This document shows positions 8,458 through 15,862 of a stretch of DNA of 64,000 nt, in pieces; position 1 is the first letter of the stretch; each line of letters begins with the position of its first letter. The stretch is from an uncultured Lachnospiraceae bacterium (GTDB lineage Bacteria > Bacillota > Clostridia > Lachnospirales > Lachnospiraceae). A program made the translations under genes and the position numbers. The notes below the pieces were generated by a model. It had not been told where the DNA came from, searched no databases, and saw nothing but the letters and a program-made list of their open reading frames with translations. The DNA is taken from the NCBI GenBank assembly GCA_910587765.1, contig CAJUNR010000010.1, positions 1-64,000 of the forward strand, written 5' to 3'.

Positions 8458-9891
8458 TTACACGCTGATCTCCGCGCTCATGCCCAGCAGCTCTTTGTTC
8501 GCCTCCAGAATCGGATGGACCACCTTTTTCAAAAACGCCTCCACCTGCACGGCGCTTCGGCCTACATAGCGGGACGGCTCCATGCACGCCTGCAGCTCTT
8601 CCAGCGTCATATGGAACGCGGGATCCGCCGCGATCAGCTCCAGAAGGTTGTTTTCCTTTCCTTCCGCCTTCACGTTCTTCCCGGCCTCCATGGAGAGCGT
8701 GCGGATCTTTTCATGCAGCTCCTGCCGGTCTCCGCCCGCCTTCACCGCATCCATCATAATATTTTCCGTGGCCATGAACGGCAGTTCGCTCATCAGGCGC
8801 TTCTCGATCACTTTCGGATAGACCACCAGCCCGTCCACCACATTCAGACACAGATCCAGAATCCCGTCGACGGCCAGAAAGCCTTCCGGGACGGACAGCC
8901 TCTTGTTGGCGGAATCATCCAGCGTGCGCTCAAACCACTGCGTCGCGGAGGTAATCGCCGGATTCAGCGCGTCGATCATCACATATCTGGACAGAGAGGC
9001 GATGCGTTCGCTCCGCATGGGATTTCTCTTGTACGCCATGGCCGAGGAACCGATCTGAGATTTTTCAAACGGCTCCTCTACCTCCTTCAGATGCTGCAGC
9101 AGGCGGATATCATTGGACATTTTATGAGCGCTGGCCGCGATGCCTGCCAGCACGTTCAGGACCCTCGTGTCCGTCTTTCTGGAATAGGTCTGCCCGGATA
9201 CCGGCACACAATCCTGAAAGCCCATCTTTTCGGCAATCATCGGATCGATCCGGTCAATAGTCGCCTGATCGCCTTCAAACAACTCCAGAAAGCTCGCCTG
9301 CGTCCCCGTCGTTCCTTTCGAACCGAGAAGTTTCATGGTGCCGAGCACATATTCCACGTCTTCCAGATCCATACAGAACTCCTGCAGCCACAGGGAAGCC
9401 CGCTTCCCCACGGTCGTCGGCTGCGCCGGCTGAAAATGAGTGAACGCCAGCGTGGGAAGTTCTTTATACTGTTCCGCAAATTTCGCCAGCTCGGCAATGA
9501 CGTTGATCAGTTTCCTGCGCACCAGTCGAAGCGCTTCGGTCATCACGATAATGTCCGTATTGTCGCCCACATAGCAGGAGGTTGCTCCCAGATGGATGAT
9601 CCCCTTCGCCTTCGGGCACTGTACGCCGTAGGCATAGACGTGGGACATGACGTCATGGCGCACTTCCTTCTCCCGCGCCTTCGCCACCTCGTAATTGATG
9701 TCCTCCGCATGGGCTTTCAGTTCGTCGATCTGTTCCTGCGTAATCGGAAGTCCCAGCTCTTTCTCGGTCTCCGCCAGAGCGATCCACAGCCTTCTCCACG
9801 TACGGAATTTTTTATCCGGCGAGAAAATATACTGCATCTCTCTGCTGGCATAACGCTCGGATAAGGGACTTTGATATCTGTCTGTACTCAT
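8458..9891 (-). CDS. purB: Adenylosuccinate lyase, long (animal-like) type
   Basis: This 477-residue cytosolic enzyme removes fumarate from SAICAR and from adenylosuccinate in purine synthesis. The fumarase/aspartase-superfamily signature GSSAMAYKRNPMRSE lies at about residues 278-292, with the catalytic serine in the flexible loop, and HLGATSCYVGDNTD and KGTTGTQASF flank the active site. By eye it resembles the longer animal-type ADSL more than the ~430-residue Bacillus PurB: matching stretches include SPLSERYAS, FRTWR, FTHFQPAQ and WFERTLDDSAN. The ATG at 9891 is preferred to one nine bases upstream because AAAGGA is too close to the first. purC lies upstream on the same strand, beyond a terminator and a repeat. 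Confidence 0.95.
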   Translation of the reverse strand: MSTDRYQSPLSERYASREMQYIFSPDKKFRTWRRLWIALAETEKELGLPITQEQIDELKAHAEDINYEVAKAREKEVRHDVMSHVYAYGVQCPKAKGIIHLGATSCYVGDNTDIIVMTEALRLVRRKLINVIAELAKFAEQYKELPTLAFTHFQPAQPTTVGKRASLWLQEFCMDLEDVEYVLGTMKLLGSKGTTGTQASFLELFEGDQATIDRIDPMIAEKMGFQDCVPVSGQTYSRKTDTRVLNVLAGIAASAHKMSNDIRLLQHLKEVEEPFEKSQIGSSAMAYKRNPMRSERIASLSRYVMIDALNPAITSATQWFERTLDDSANKRLSVPEGFLAVDGILDLCLNVVDGLVVYPKVIEKRLMSELPFMATENIMMDAVKAGGDRQELHEKIRTLSMEAGKNVKAEGKENNLLELIAADPAFHMTLEELQACMEPSRYVGRSAVQVEAFLKKVVHPILEANKELLGMSAEISV

Positions 9892-9915
9892 ATTTTCCAT
9901 CCTTTCTCAATACCT

Positions 9916-10118
9916 GCTGACATCTCTCCTCTGGACGCCCGTTTATAATCGCGCAGGGGAAGGGCCGTCTTACCCTGTGCGCGCACCGGGCGTCCGTCAG
10001 CTTGCTGACATTGTTCCTCTGGACGCCCGTTTATAATCGCGCAGGGGAGGAGCCGTCTTACCCTGTGCGCGCACCGGGCGTCCGTCAGCTTGCTGACATT
10101 GTTCCTCTGGACGCCCGC
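9916..10118. repeat. 88-bp tandem repeat, family A (two and a third units)
   Basis: Two full 88-bp units (9916-10003 and 10004-10091) and a 27-bp partial third unit differ at only a few positions. Each unit contains GGACGCCCG and its complement CGGGCGTCC, an inner hairpin around GCAGGGGA, and GTCAGCTTGCTGAC, itself a perfect hairpin spanning the unit junction. Related single copies occur at 12841 and 33586. The block separates the purC terminator from purB. Open frames across it arise from the repetition and are not taken as genes. Confidence 0.88.
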
Positions 10119-10124
10119 GTGCAT

Positions 10125-10168
10125 AAAAAAGAAAGCGCCGGCAGCCGGGAACAGCCGCTTTCGGCGCT
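10125..10168 (-). terminator. Terminator of purC
   Basis: On the minus strand AGCGCCG and CGGCGCT pair around a GC-rich loop, and the hairpin is followed by TTCTTTTTT. It starts 24 bases after the purC stop, so purB probably depends on read-through or a separate promoter, which I could not identify convincingly. Confidence 0.75.
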
Positions 10169-10192
10169 GTCCCCGCTCCTGCGCTTATCTTC

Positions 10193-10900
10193 CTATGAAA
10201 GGCCCAGCCTCTTAAACACTTCCTGATACGCCTCTTCCACATTTCCAAGATCCCTGCGGAAACGGTCCTTGTCCAGCTTCTCATGCGTCTTGGAATCCCA
10301 CAGTCTGCACGTATCCGGCGACGTCTCGTCCGCCAGAAGGATCTCCCCTTTATAACGGCCGAACTCGATCTTGAAGTCAATCAGATCAATTCCCAGTTCC
10401 GCAAAATACGCTTTGTACACCTCATTGACCTTAAACGCGTATTCCGTAATCTTCTCAATCTCTTCCCTTGTGGCAAGATTGAGCGCAATCGCAAAGTAAT
10501 CGTTGATCAGCGGATCGCCCAGCTCGTCGTTCTTATAGCTGAACTCCAGCGTAGGAGCGGTAAACGGCGTTCCCTCCGGCACTCCGAGCCGTTTGGAGAA
10601 GCTGCCCGCCGCCACATTACGGACGATCACCTCCAGAGGAACAATCTCCACTTTCTTCACCGCCGTCTCGCGATCGTTCAGTTCTTCGATCAGATGCGTC
10701 GGTACGCCCGCTTTTTCCACCAGCCGGAATACATGATTGCTCATGCGGTTGTTGATCGCGCCCTTTCCCACGATGGTTCCCTTCTTCTGTCCGTTGAATG
10801 CGGTCGCGTCATCCTTATAGGATACGATCAGCACATCCGGATCCCCGGTCGTATATACCTTCTTTGCCTTGCCTTCATACAGAAGTTCTTTCTTTTCCAT
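10193..10900 (-). CDS. purC: SAICAR synthetase
   Basis: This 235-residue enzyme, phosphoribosylaminoimidazole-succinocarboxamide synthase, couples CAIR with aspartate using ATP in purine synthesis. The N-terminus KKELLYEGKAKKVYTTGDP is the classic PurC glycine-rich start, KDDATAFNG and the EVIVRNVAAGS segment form the ATP and CAIR sites, and DFKIEFG with LLADETSPDTCRLWD closes the active site. The length is the usual one for single-domain bacterial PurC. A modest purine-rich site, GGAAGAG, lies upstream of the ATG. A 55-residue gene precedes it on the same strand and shares a consensus promoter; purB, the next enzyme, lies downstream. Confidence 0.95.
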   Translation of the reverse strand: MEKKELLYEGKAKKVYTTGDPDVLIVSYKDDATAFNGQKKGTIVGKGAINNRMSNHVFRLVEKAGVPTHLIEELNDRETAVKKVEIVPLEVIVRNVAAGSFSKRLGVPEGTPFTAPTLEFSYKNDELGDPLINDYFAIALNLATREEIEKITEYAFKVNEVYKAYFAELGIDLIDFKIEFGRYKGEILLADETSPDTCRLWDSKTHEKLDKDRFRRDLGNVEEAYQEVFKRLGLS

Positions 10901-10945
10901 AACTGCTCTTCCCGTCCTTTTTGTTTCTCTTTGTTCTCACATTCG

Positions 10946-11113
10946 TTATTTCAGGTCCAGATCACTTGTGACAATACCAAACGATTCCAGTTTTGCTCTT
11001 ACCAGCCTCAACTGATATTCCAGCTCCTTTTCCACATTCTCCGCATTTTTGATCCGCTGAAGATTCGCGTAGGCATCAATCAACTGATTGATCATCTCTT
11101 TCTCACCCGGCAC
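10946..11113 (-). CDS. Small 55-residue protein ahead of purC
   Basis: This short frame reads MPGEKEMINQLIDAYANLQR at its start and ends SDLDLK. It starts at GTG 11113, preceded by AAAGAGGTG at normal spacing; a further in-frame GTG at 11122 sits on top of that site and is less likely. The predicted protein is almost entirely charged alpha-helix with heptad-like hydrophobic spacing, so a small coiled-coil or helical protein is expected. It lies between a consensus promoter (11162-11190) and purC, 45 bases apart, and is probably co-transcribed with purC. I do not recognise the family. Reading-frame integrity, ribosome site and promoter placement support it as a real gene. Confidence 0.7.
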   Translation of the reverse strand: MPGEKEMINQLIDAYANLQRIKNAENVEKELEYQLRLVRAKLESFGIVTSDLDLK

Positions 11114-11161
11114 ACGGTTCACCTCTTTCTATAAAAAAGACGCTGTCTGTAAGGTGCCTTC

Positions 11162-11190
11162 ATTATAGCAATAAGTGCCCGAGGTGTAAA
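11162..11190 (-). promoter_or_regulatory. Promoter of the small gene and purC
   Basis: On the minus strand TTTACA (11185-11190) and TATAAT (11162-11167) are 17 bases apart. It drives the 55-codon gene and, presumably, purC. No purine riboswitch or PurR-like box was recognised downstream. Confidence 0.72.
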
Positions 11191-11218
11191 GCATTTCTTT
11201 CTGCCCTCGGTTTCAATT

Positions 11219-12004
11219 TCAGCCCTGTGTGAACCGGGACAGAAACTGTCTCGTCCGCTCCTCGTGGGAATGCTCAAACACCTGCCTGGGCGTTCCCTGC
11301 TCCAGAATACAGCCGTCATCCATAAAGATCACATGGCTCGCCACATCCCGGGCAAAAGCCATCTCATGGGTTACGATGATCATCGTCGTCTTCTGATCCG
11401 CCAGTTCCTTCATGACCTTTAATACCTCCCCTGTCAGCTCCGGATCGAGCGCCGAGGTCGGTTCGTCAAAACAGAGAATATCCGGTTTCAGCGCCAGTGC
11501 GCGGGCGATGGCCACACGCTGGCATTGACCGCCGGAGAGCTGATGAGGATAGTTGTTCCTGCGGTCGGAAAGTCCCATCTGCCGCAGCAGTTCTTCCGCC
11601 AGCACCCGGATCTCCTCATGAATCTCTTTTTTTCTCGCTTTGTAGTCCGGCTGCTCTTTTGCCAGAAGCTCCTTCGCCAGCATGACGTTTTCCAGCGCCG
11701 TATACTGGGGAAACAAATTGAAGGACTGGAACACCAGCCCGAAATGGAGCCTTTTCTTACGGATTTCGCCGTCCTGCATGGAGGTGGGATTCGCGCTGTC
11801 ATACAGCGTCTCCCCACATACGCGGATAACGCCGCGGTCCGGACGCTCCAGAAAGTTCAGACACCGAAGCAGCGTCGTCTTGCCGCTTCCGGAAGAACCG
11901 ATGATGGAGAGTACCTGCCCCTCCTCCAGAGAAAAGCTGATATCCTTCAGGACTTCCGTTTTTTCAAATGATTTACAGATATGTTCTACTTCCAGTATCG
12001 CCAT
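11219..12004 (-). CDS. Polar amino acid ABC transporter, ATP-binding protein
   Basis: This 261-residue ATPase belongs to the GlnQ/HisP/ArtP group that energises uptake of polar amino acids. Walker A is GSSGSGKTT (about residues 36-44), the signature is LSGGQCQRVAIARAL, Walker B is ILCFDEPTSALDPE, and the switch His lies in IIVTHEMAFA. It is slightly longer than the usual 240 residues because of an insertion before the signature (LAKEQPDYKARKKEIHEE). The stop of the permease lies 117 bases upstream on the same strand. With the permease and binding protein it forms a complete importer; the amino acid transported cannot be told from sequence. Confidence 0.92.
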   Translation of the reverse strand: MAILEVEHICKSFEKTEVLKDISFSLEEGQVLSIIGSSGSGKTTLLRCLNFLERPDRGVIRVCGETLYDSANPTSMQDGEIRKKRLHFGLVFQSFNLFPQYTALENVMLAKELLAKEQPDYKARKKEIHEEIRVLAEELLRQMGLSDRRNNYPHQLSGGQCQRVAIARALALKPDILCFDEPTSALDPELTGEVLKVMKELADQKTTMIIVTHEMAFARDVASHVIFMDDGCILEQGTPRQVFEHSHEERTRQFLSRFTQG

Positions 12005-12120
12005 ATGATACCCTCCTGATCAAAATTCCGCTTCGCACCGGCCGGCCGGATAAAAAGATCCCGCCCCGGCCTTTTTGCCGCCCGGACGCTCCCGAACCGG
12101 TACGTCTCGCTTCCGCCCCG

Positions 12121-12807
12121 TTACCGAAAATAGTCCAGCTTCCTCTCCAGTCTTCCCAGAAGCACGGTCAAAAGCCCGCTGAAAATCAGATAATAGACCG
12201 CCGTGAAGAACAGGGGCCAGATCGCTCCGGAGATTCCCTGGGAACCTTTCATGAACGCCTGACCTGCCCAGATAATCTCCTGCAGCGCGATAATCCGCGC
12301 CAGAGACGTGTCCTTTACCAGCGTGATAATCTCATTGGACATGGGCGGCACGATGCGCTTGATCATCTGCAGAAGCGTGACCCGGAAAAAAATCTGGCTT
12401 CTGGTCATACCAAGAACCAGTCCGGCCTCTTCCTGTCCCACCGGCACGCTCTGAATCCCGCCCCGGTAGATCTCCGAAAAATAGCAGGCGTAATTAAAGA
12501 TAAACGAAACGGACGCCGCCAGAAAGCGGCCGGTCTCTCCACCGCCCCAGATCGGGTTCTTCAGCACCAGCCCCGGAAAATAATAGATGATCAGAAGCTG
12601 GATCATCAGCGGCGTTCCGCGTATAATCCACACAATCACTTTAGTCACATAACTCAGTGGCCGAAAACGCGACATCGAACCAAATGCGATCACCAGTCCC
12701 AGCGGAACCGCTCCCAGCAGCGTCACCGCGAAAAGTTTTAATGTCTGCAAAAAACCCACGTTCAGCGACCGTATGACGATCGGCATCTGTTCCAGCATCA
12801 ATTCCAT
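12121..12807 (-). CDS. Polar amino acid ABC transporter, permease
   Basis: This 228-residue permease has about five membrane helices and the HisMQ-type core. The region LVLGMTRSQIFFRVTLLQMIKRIVPP (given here in part as its position, about residues 130-155) corresponds to the EAA loop that contacts the ATPase. The segment IIRGTPLMIQLLIIYY is typical of amino acid permeases. It sits between the ATPase gene and the binding-protein gene, on the same strand. A terminator and a family A repeat separate it from the binding-protein gene, so it is probably transcribed at a lower level through read-through. Confidence 0.92.
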   Translation of the reverse strand: MELMLEQMPIVIRSLNVGFLQTLKLFAVTLLGAVPLGLVIAFGSMSRFRPLSYVTKVIVWIIRGTPLMIQLLIIYYFPGLVLKNPIWGGGETGRFLAASVSFIFNYACYFSEIYRGGIQSVPVGQEEAGLVLGMTRSQIFFRVTLLQMIKRIVPPMSNEIITLVKDTSLARIIALQEIIWAGQAFMKGSQGISGAIWPLFFTAVYYLIFSGLLTVLLGRLERKLDYFR

Positions 12808-12840
12808 ACACTCATCCTGCCTTCTCTCACTTTATTTCTT

Positions 12841-12906
12841 CCTCCGGATGCCCGTGTGCATCAATCAAGCAGGGAAGCGCCGTCTTCCTCTGCCCGTGTG
12901 CATAAG
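12841..12906. repeat. Family A repeat, short copy
   Basis: It contains the GATGCCCGTGTGCAT motif, the GCAGGGAAG-CGCCGT-CTTCCTCTGC core hairpin and a second CCCGTGTGCATAA directly abutting the T-run of the binding-protein terminator. The arrangement CCCG-TGCATAA next to a terminator is the same as at 10110-10125 and 33695-33705. Confidence 0.65.
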
Positions 12907-12940
12907 AAAAAAGCAGAGGGCGAAAAGGCTCCGCCCTCTG
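12907..12940 (-). terminator. Terminator after the binding-protein gene
   Basis: On the minus strand CAGAGGGCG pairs perfectly with CGCCCTCTG over a nine-base loop and is followed by CTTTTTTCTT. It lies inside the importer operon and would set the binding protein above the membrane components, as in many ABC operons. Confidence 0.88.
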
Positions 12941-12955
12941 TTCTTACGCAAATAT

Positions 12956-13858
12956 TTACTTCTGCTCAATCACTGCCGCCTGCACGCCGTAGGTTTCCGC
13001 AGCCTCAAGCATGCTGCCGTCCTGATAGCTGGTCACGAAGAAATCGTTCAGCGCCGCCGCCAGATCCGAACCCTTGCGGAAACCGACGCCGTATTCTTCA
13101 CTGTTCAGGCCTACCGTATACGTCAGATCCGCATAGCCGGTACCCTCTCCTACCATTGCCGCCGCCATCAGGGAATCGATCACCGCCGCGTCGGAAGTAC
13201 CTGCCGCCACTTCCATCAGCGCGTCGGACTGCGCTTTCACCGGAGTAAACTCAAGCCCCAGCGCGCCGACTTCCTTCTCGCCCGCGCTTCCGGCTTCCAC
13301 CGCGAAGTTCAGGCCGGAAAGACTCTCCACATCCTGATACTGATCTTTCTTGTCTGCCGGAACGATCACGATCTGCGCGTTGTTGCAGTAAGCGTTGGAA
13401 CATTCCATGGAACTTTTCACCTCGTCGGTCAGCGTCATGCCGTTCCATACGCAGTCGATCGTCTTGCCGTCCAGCTCCATGATCTTATTGTCCCAGTCGA
13501 TCTCCACAAATTCGGCCGTTACGCCCAGGCTCTCTGCAAACGCATTGGCCATATCCGCGTCAAAGCCGATCCAGCTTCCGTCTTCGCTCTTGTAATCCAT
13601 CGGTTCAAAATCCGTGATGCCTACCACGAGCGTTCCCTTCTCTTTCACATAAGCGAGATCACTTTCACCGGTCGTCTCCTCGGCCGCCGCGCCCTCGCCG
13701 GCATCCGCCTGCGCGTCGTCCGCTCCTGCCGCATCCGCCGCCGGAGCCTCCGTCTCAGCCGGTGCGTCCGCCGGTGTATCCGCGCTCCCGCCGCCGCATC
13801 CGGTTACCATTGCCGCGGTCATGGCGCCTGCCAGCATCACTGCGATTAACTTTTTCAT
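12956..13858 (-). CDS. Polar amino acid ABC transporter, substrate-binding lipoprotein
   Basis: This 300-residue protein is an extracytoplasmic solute-binding protein of family 3 (SBP_bac_3). The signal peptide ends in the lipobox VTGC with Cys21 as the lipidated residue. Residues 22-65 are an Ala/Asp/Glu/Pro-rich linker. The binding domain starts at about residue 68 with LAYVKEKGTLVVGITDFEPM, the usual first strand of amino-acid-binding proteins, and ends with SMLEAAETYGVQ. It is anchored on the outer face of the membrane and delivers its ligand to the permease encoded next. AGGAGG precedes the ATG. The gene has its own consensus promoter and terminator, so it is the most strongly expressed part of the system. 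Confidence 0.92.
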   Translation of the reverse strand: MKKLIAVMLAGAMTAAMVTGCGGGSADTPADAPAETEAPAADAAGADDAQADAGEGAAAEETTGESDLAYVKEKGTLVVGITDFEPMDYKSEDGSWIGFDADMANAFAESLGVTAEFVEIDWDNKIMELDGKTIDCVWNGMTLTDEVKSSMECSNAYCNNAQIVIVPADKKDQYQDVESLSGLNFAVEAGSAGEKEVGALGLEFTPVKAQSDALMEVAAGTSDAAVIDSLMAAAMVGEGTGYADLTYTVGLNSEEYGVGFRKGSDLAAALNDFFVTSYQDGSMLEAAETYGVQAAVIEQK

Positions 13859-13892
13859 GTTCTTTTCCTCCTCTGATTTCCATTCGCTACCA

Positions 13893-13908
13893 CTTTACCA
13901 TAGTAAAG
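13893..13908. promoter_or_regulatory. Palindrome downstream of the importer promoter
   Basis: CTTTAC-CATA-GTAAAG is a perfect inverted repeat about 20 bases past the predicted transcription start and upstream of the binding-protein ribosome site. Position and symmetry suit a repressor operator or a short mRNA hairpin; the regulator is unknown. Confidence 0.45.
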
Positions 13909-13926
13909 CAGAATGACAACAATGAA

Positions 13927-13955
13927 ATCATAACAGGAATATGGAAGATTGTCAA
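13927..13955 (-). promoter_or_regulatory. Promoter of the amino acid importer
   Basis: On the minus strand TTGACA (13950-13955) and TATGAT (13927-13932) are separated by 17 bases, close to consensus. Confidence 0.78.
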
Positions 13956-13988
13956 GATATTTTTCGGGACGTCCGGACACCCGGCGCG

Positions 13989-14690
13989 TCATCTCTGCTG
14001 TCCCCGGTACTCCCTCTCCCACTGCAAAAGCTTTTTCTGAGGATCGGCGCAGTCCGGGCATTTTTTTCCGGCTCCCGGCAGGACCCCTTCCGACAGTTGC
14101 CCGGCAAGCTCCGCCTGCTCTCTCACTTCCTCGTCCGGTCGGTATTCATAAGACGTTTCAAAACAGTCCGCCGCCTCCCGGAAAAGAAACTGCCTTGCAT
14201 AGCATACGCCGAGATTGTTCCACACCGCCGCGTAGAACCCCATGCCCAGCCGGCTGTTCTGATGCATCTTCAGGATGTGCCGGTACTCTTCCGCCGCCGC
14301 CCACTCGTTCCGTCCGTTCAGCAGCTCGTCCGCCCGAAGCTTCAGACGCTCCTGTTCCTGCAAAGTCACCAGCCCCCGGATCCGCTCTCCCAGCTCGGAC
14401 AGTTCCCTGCCCGGAAAAACGCCGGACGCGCCGACAACCGTCAGAACCAGATTCTGAAAATTCGTCCCGGAAGAAATTCCGCTCCGAAGCCTCGCGGCAA
14501 GCTCCCTGCTGCCGGCCTCCTCCTGAATCCAGCGGCACAGCCGCTCATCGAAAAACTGCCGGTCCACCAGGCAGATATTGTGGTACAGAAAATACGAAAG
14601 CTCCTCCAGACTGTACAGATTGACTCCCGCCTGCTCCACGAAAAACGGTGTCTTCGTTCTTTTATATTTACAGATGGATACTGCTCCCAT
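13989..14690 (-). CDS. TPR-like protein of unknown function, third gene of a cassette
   Basis: This 233-residue protein has no signal peptide or membrane helix. Residues 95-200 are helical with a TPR-like unit (WNNLGVCYARQFLFREAADCFETSYEY), and a CPDC motif lies near the C-terminus. The N-terminal third (SICKYKRTKTPFFVEQAGVN) does not match anything I know. AGGAGG six bases upstream supports ATG 14690, which overlaps the end of the preceding gene by 23 bases. Overlap and order indicate translational coupling with the DUF5716-like and DUF5717-like genes upstream. The role is unknown; a scaffold or cofactor of those two proteins is an inference from gene order only. Confidence 0.72.
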   Translation of the reverse strand: MGAVSICKYKRTKTPFFVEQAGVNLYSLEELSYFLYHNICLVDRQFFDERLCRWIQEEAGSRELAARLRSGISSGTNFQNLVLTVVGASGVFPGRELSELGERIRGLVTLQEQERLKLRADELLNGRNEWAAAEEYRHILKMHQNSRLGMGFYAAVWNNLGVCYARQFLFREAADCFETSYEYRPDEEVREQAELAGQLSEGVLPGAGKKCPDCADPQKKLLQWEREYRGQQR

Positions 14691-15774
14691 TGTCCGCCTC
14701 CTCCAGCACAAACGATTCTATCCAGTACAGATCCGACGAGGGGTACAGCTCTCCGAAACCGAGATCGGTCACTTTGATTTCGCACTGCGCCGGCGCCGGA
14801 AAATGAACCTCCACCAGAAGTCTGCAGGCCCCCTCCGGTCTTCCGGGCAGATCGCTCAGCATCATCCCGCCCCGGATCGGCTCCCCTCCCAGCATGGACT
14901 GAAAAGAGAACTCCAGCAGGGGTTCCTCAAGGAGAAGCACCTCGCAGGACCCGTTCGCTTCATACCAGTTGACGCCGGCGTCGACGATCGTATAAATCTC
15001 CTCCGTACCTCCCCGGCTGCTTCGGATGCCCACGTTATACAAGAGCGTCTGCTCGCCCAGATACAGGTAGGGCCGCTCTCCGGGCGCTTCACCCGCCGCC
15101 ATGCAGGCGCCCCGGGCGTGAATCTGATCCCCCAGAAACACTCTCCTGCGAAAGCAGATCTCCTCCCTGCTTTTCGGGTAATCCCCGGCATTCAGATCCG
15201 TTCCGGTCAGAAACACCGCGGAGACACGCTCTCTGCCGAACCGCTCCTTCACATACCGGACAAGCCTTTCGTCCCGGTTCCCGTCCGCAAGGCTCCCGGT
15301 ATGCCAGTACTCCGGTTCCTCCGCCTTCACCACCATGGGGACCGTTCTTTTATTTACCACAATGCCGGATGCCTTCACTTCCTCCGCGCCAAATTCCAGC
15401 AGCCAGACTTTCTGCTGCCAGATATCGCCGGTCTGATGCATGACGAAATGCGCCACGCTCTCCGTCTCTCCCATGACAGACAGACGGTCTTCAGAAAAAC
15501 CCGCTTCACAGGCTTCCTTTATACACCGCCGGAGCCCCTCCTCCGACAGTTCCGGCAGGATGACGGCCGTCCTCAGCGCTTCTTTGCGGCCGTACCGCCT
15601 GAGCGCGGACAGAATCCTGCGAAAACACGCGCCCCGCCCGGTCTCCCCGCCGAAGTCCAGAGGAAGCGGCTGCGGCTCCCGCATCTGCTCCGTCCGGTAA
15701 CAGACCTTCGGACATTCTTCCCGATAATCGATTCCTGCAAGGAACAGCCCTGCTTTGTTCGCCTCTTTTCCCAT
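14668..15774 (-). CDS. DUF5716-like protein with an actin/Hsp70-like fold
   Basis: This 368-residue cytosolic protein resembles the Lachnospiraceae family DUF5716. The N-terminus (GLFLAGIDYREECPKVCY) and the middle segments WLLEFGAEEVKASGI, AVFLTGTDLNAGDYP and GDQIHARGACMAAG follow the order of phosphate-1, phosphate-2, adenosine and the family's closing helix in Hsp70/actin ATPases, so a nucleotide-binding fold of that kind is likely, although key residues are not confirmed. A C-terminal beta-rich region follows from about residue 270. An in-frame GTG at 15807 is possible, but ATG 15774 follows AGAGGA and begins right before the fold. It lies between a DUF5717-like gene and a TPR-like gene. 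The function is not known. Confidence 0.72.
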   Translation of the reverse strand: MGKEANKAGLFLAGIDYREECPKVCYRTEQMREPQPLPLDFGGETGRGACFRRILSALRRYGRKEALRTAVILPELSEEGLRRCIKEACEAGFSEDRLSVMGETESVAHFVMHQTGDIWQQKVWLLEFGAEEVKASGIVVNKRTVPMVVKAEEPEYWHTGSLADGNRDERLVRYVKERFGRERVSAVFLTGTDLNAGDYPKSREEICFRRRVFLGDQIHARGACMAAGEAPGERPYLYLGEQTLLYNVGIRSSRGGTEEIYTIVDAGVNWYEANGSCEVLLLEEPLLEFSFQSMLGGEPIRGGMMLSDLPGRPEGACRLLVEVHFPAPAQCEIKVTDLGFGELYPSSDLYWIESFVLEEADNGSSIHL

Positions 15775-15808
15775 TCTCCGTCCATCCTCTAACTGTTCTC
15801 TCGTCACC

Positions 15809-15853
15809 GTTCACACCTGCGCCGGTTTTCAGCCTGATGCGGGCAGATGATCC
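15809..15853. repeat. Family B repeat, left-end fragment
   Basis: This matches the left end of the long family B repeats found at 56667, 60146 and 61932 (GTTCACACC, then CGGTTTTCAGCCTGATGCGG, then GCAGATGATCCT) and then stops. It sits between the DUF5717-like and DUF5716-like genes. Confidence 0.7.
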
Positions 15854-15862
15854 TTTCCCGCG

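Noticed and set aside
8080..9864. 594-codon plus-strand frame opposite purB
   Set aside because: purB is unambiguous on the minus strand; the plus-strand product has shadow-type composition and no domain.
9916..10118. CRISPR array
   Set aside because: The repetition has an 88-bp period with no distinct spacers, only two full units and no cas genes; each unit is itself palindromic and related to dispersed copies.
12956..13858. Assignment of the importer to a particular amino acid
   Set aside because: Binding-protein specificity cannot be read from the visible residues, and neither a metabolic neighbour nor a riboswitch points to one ligand.
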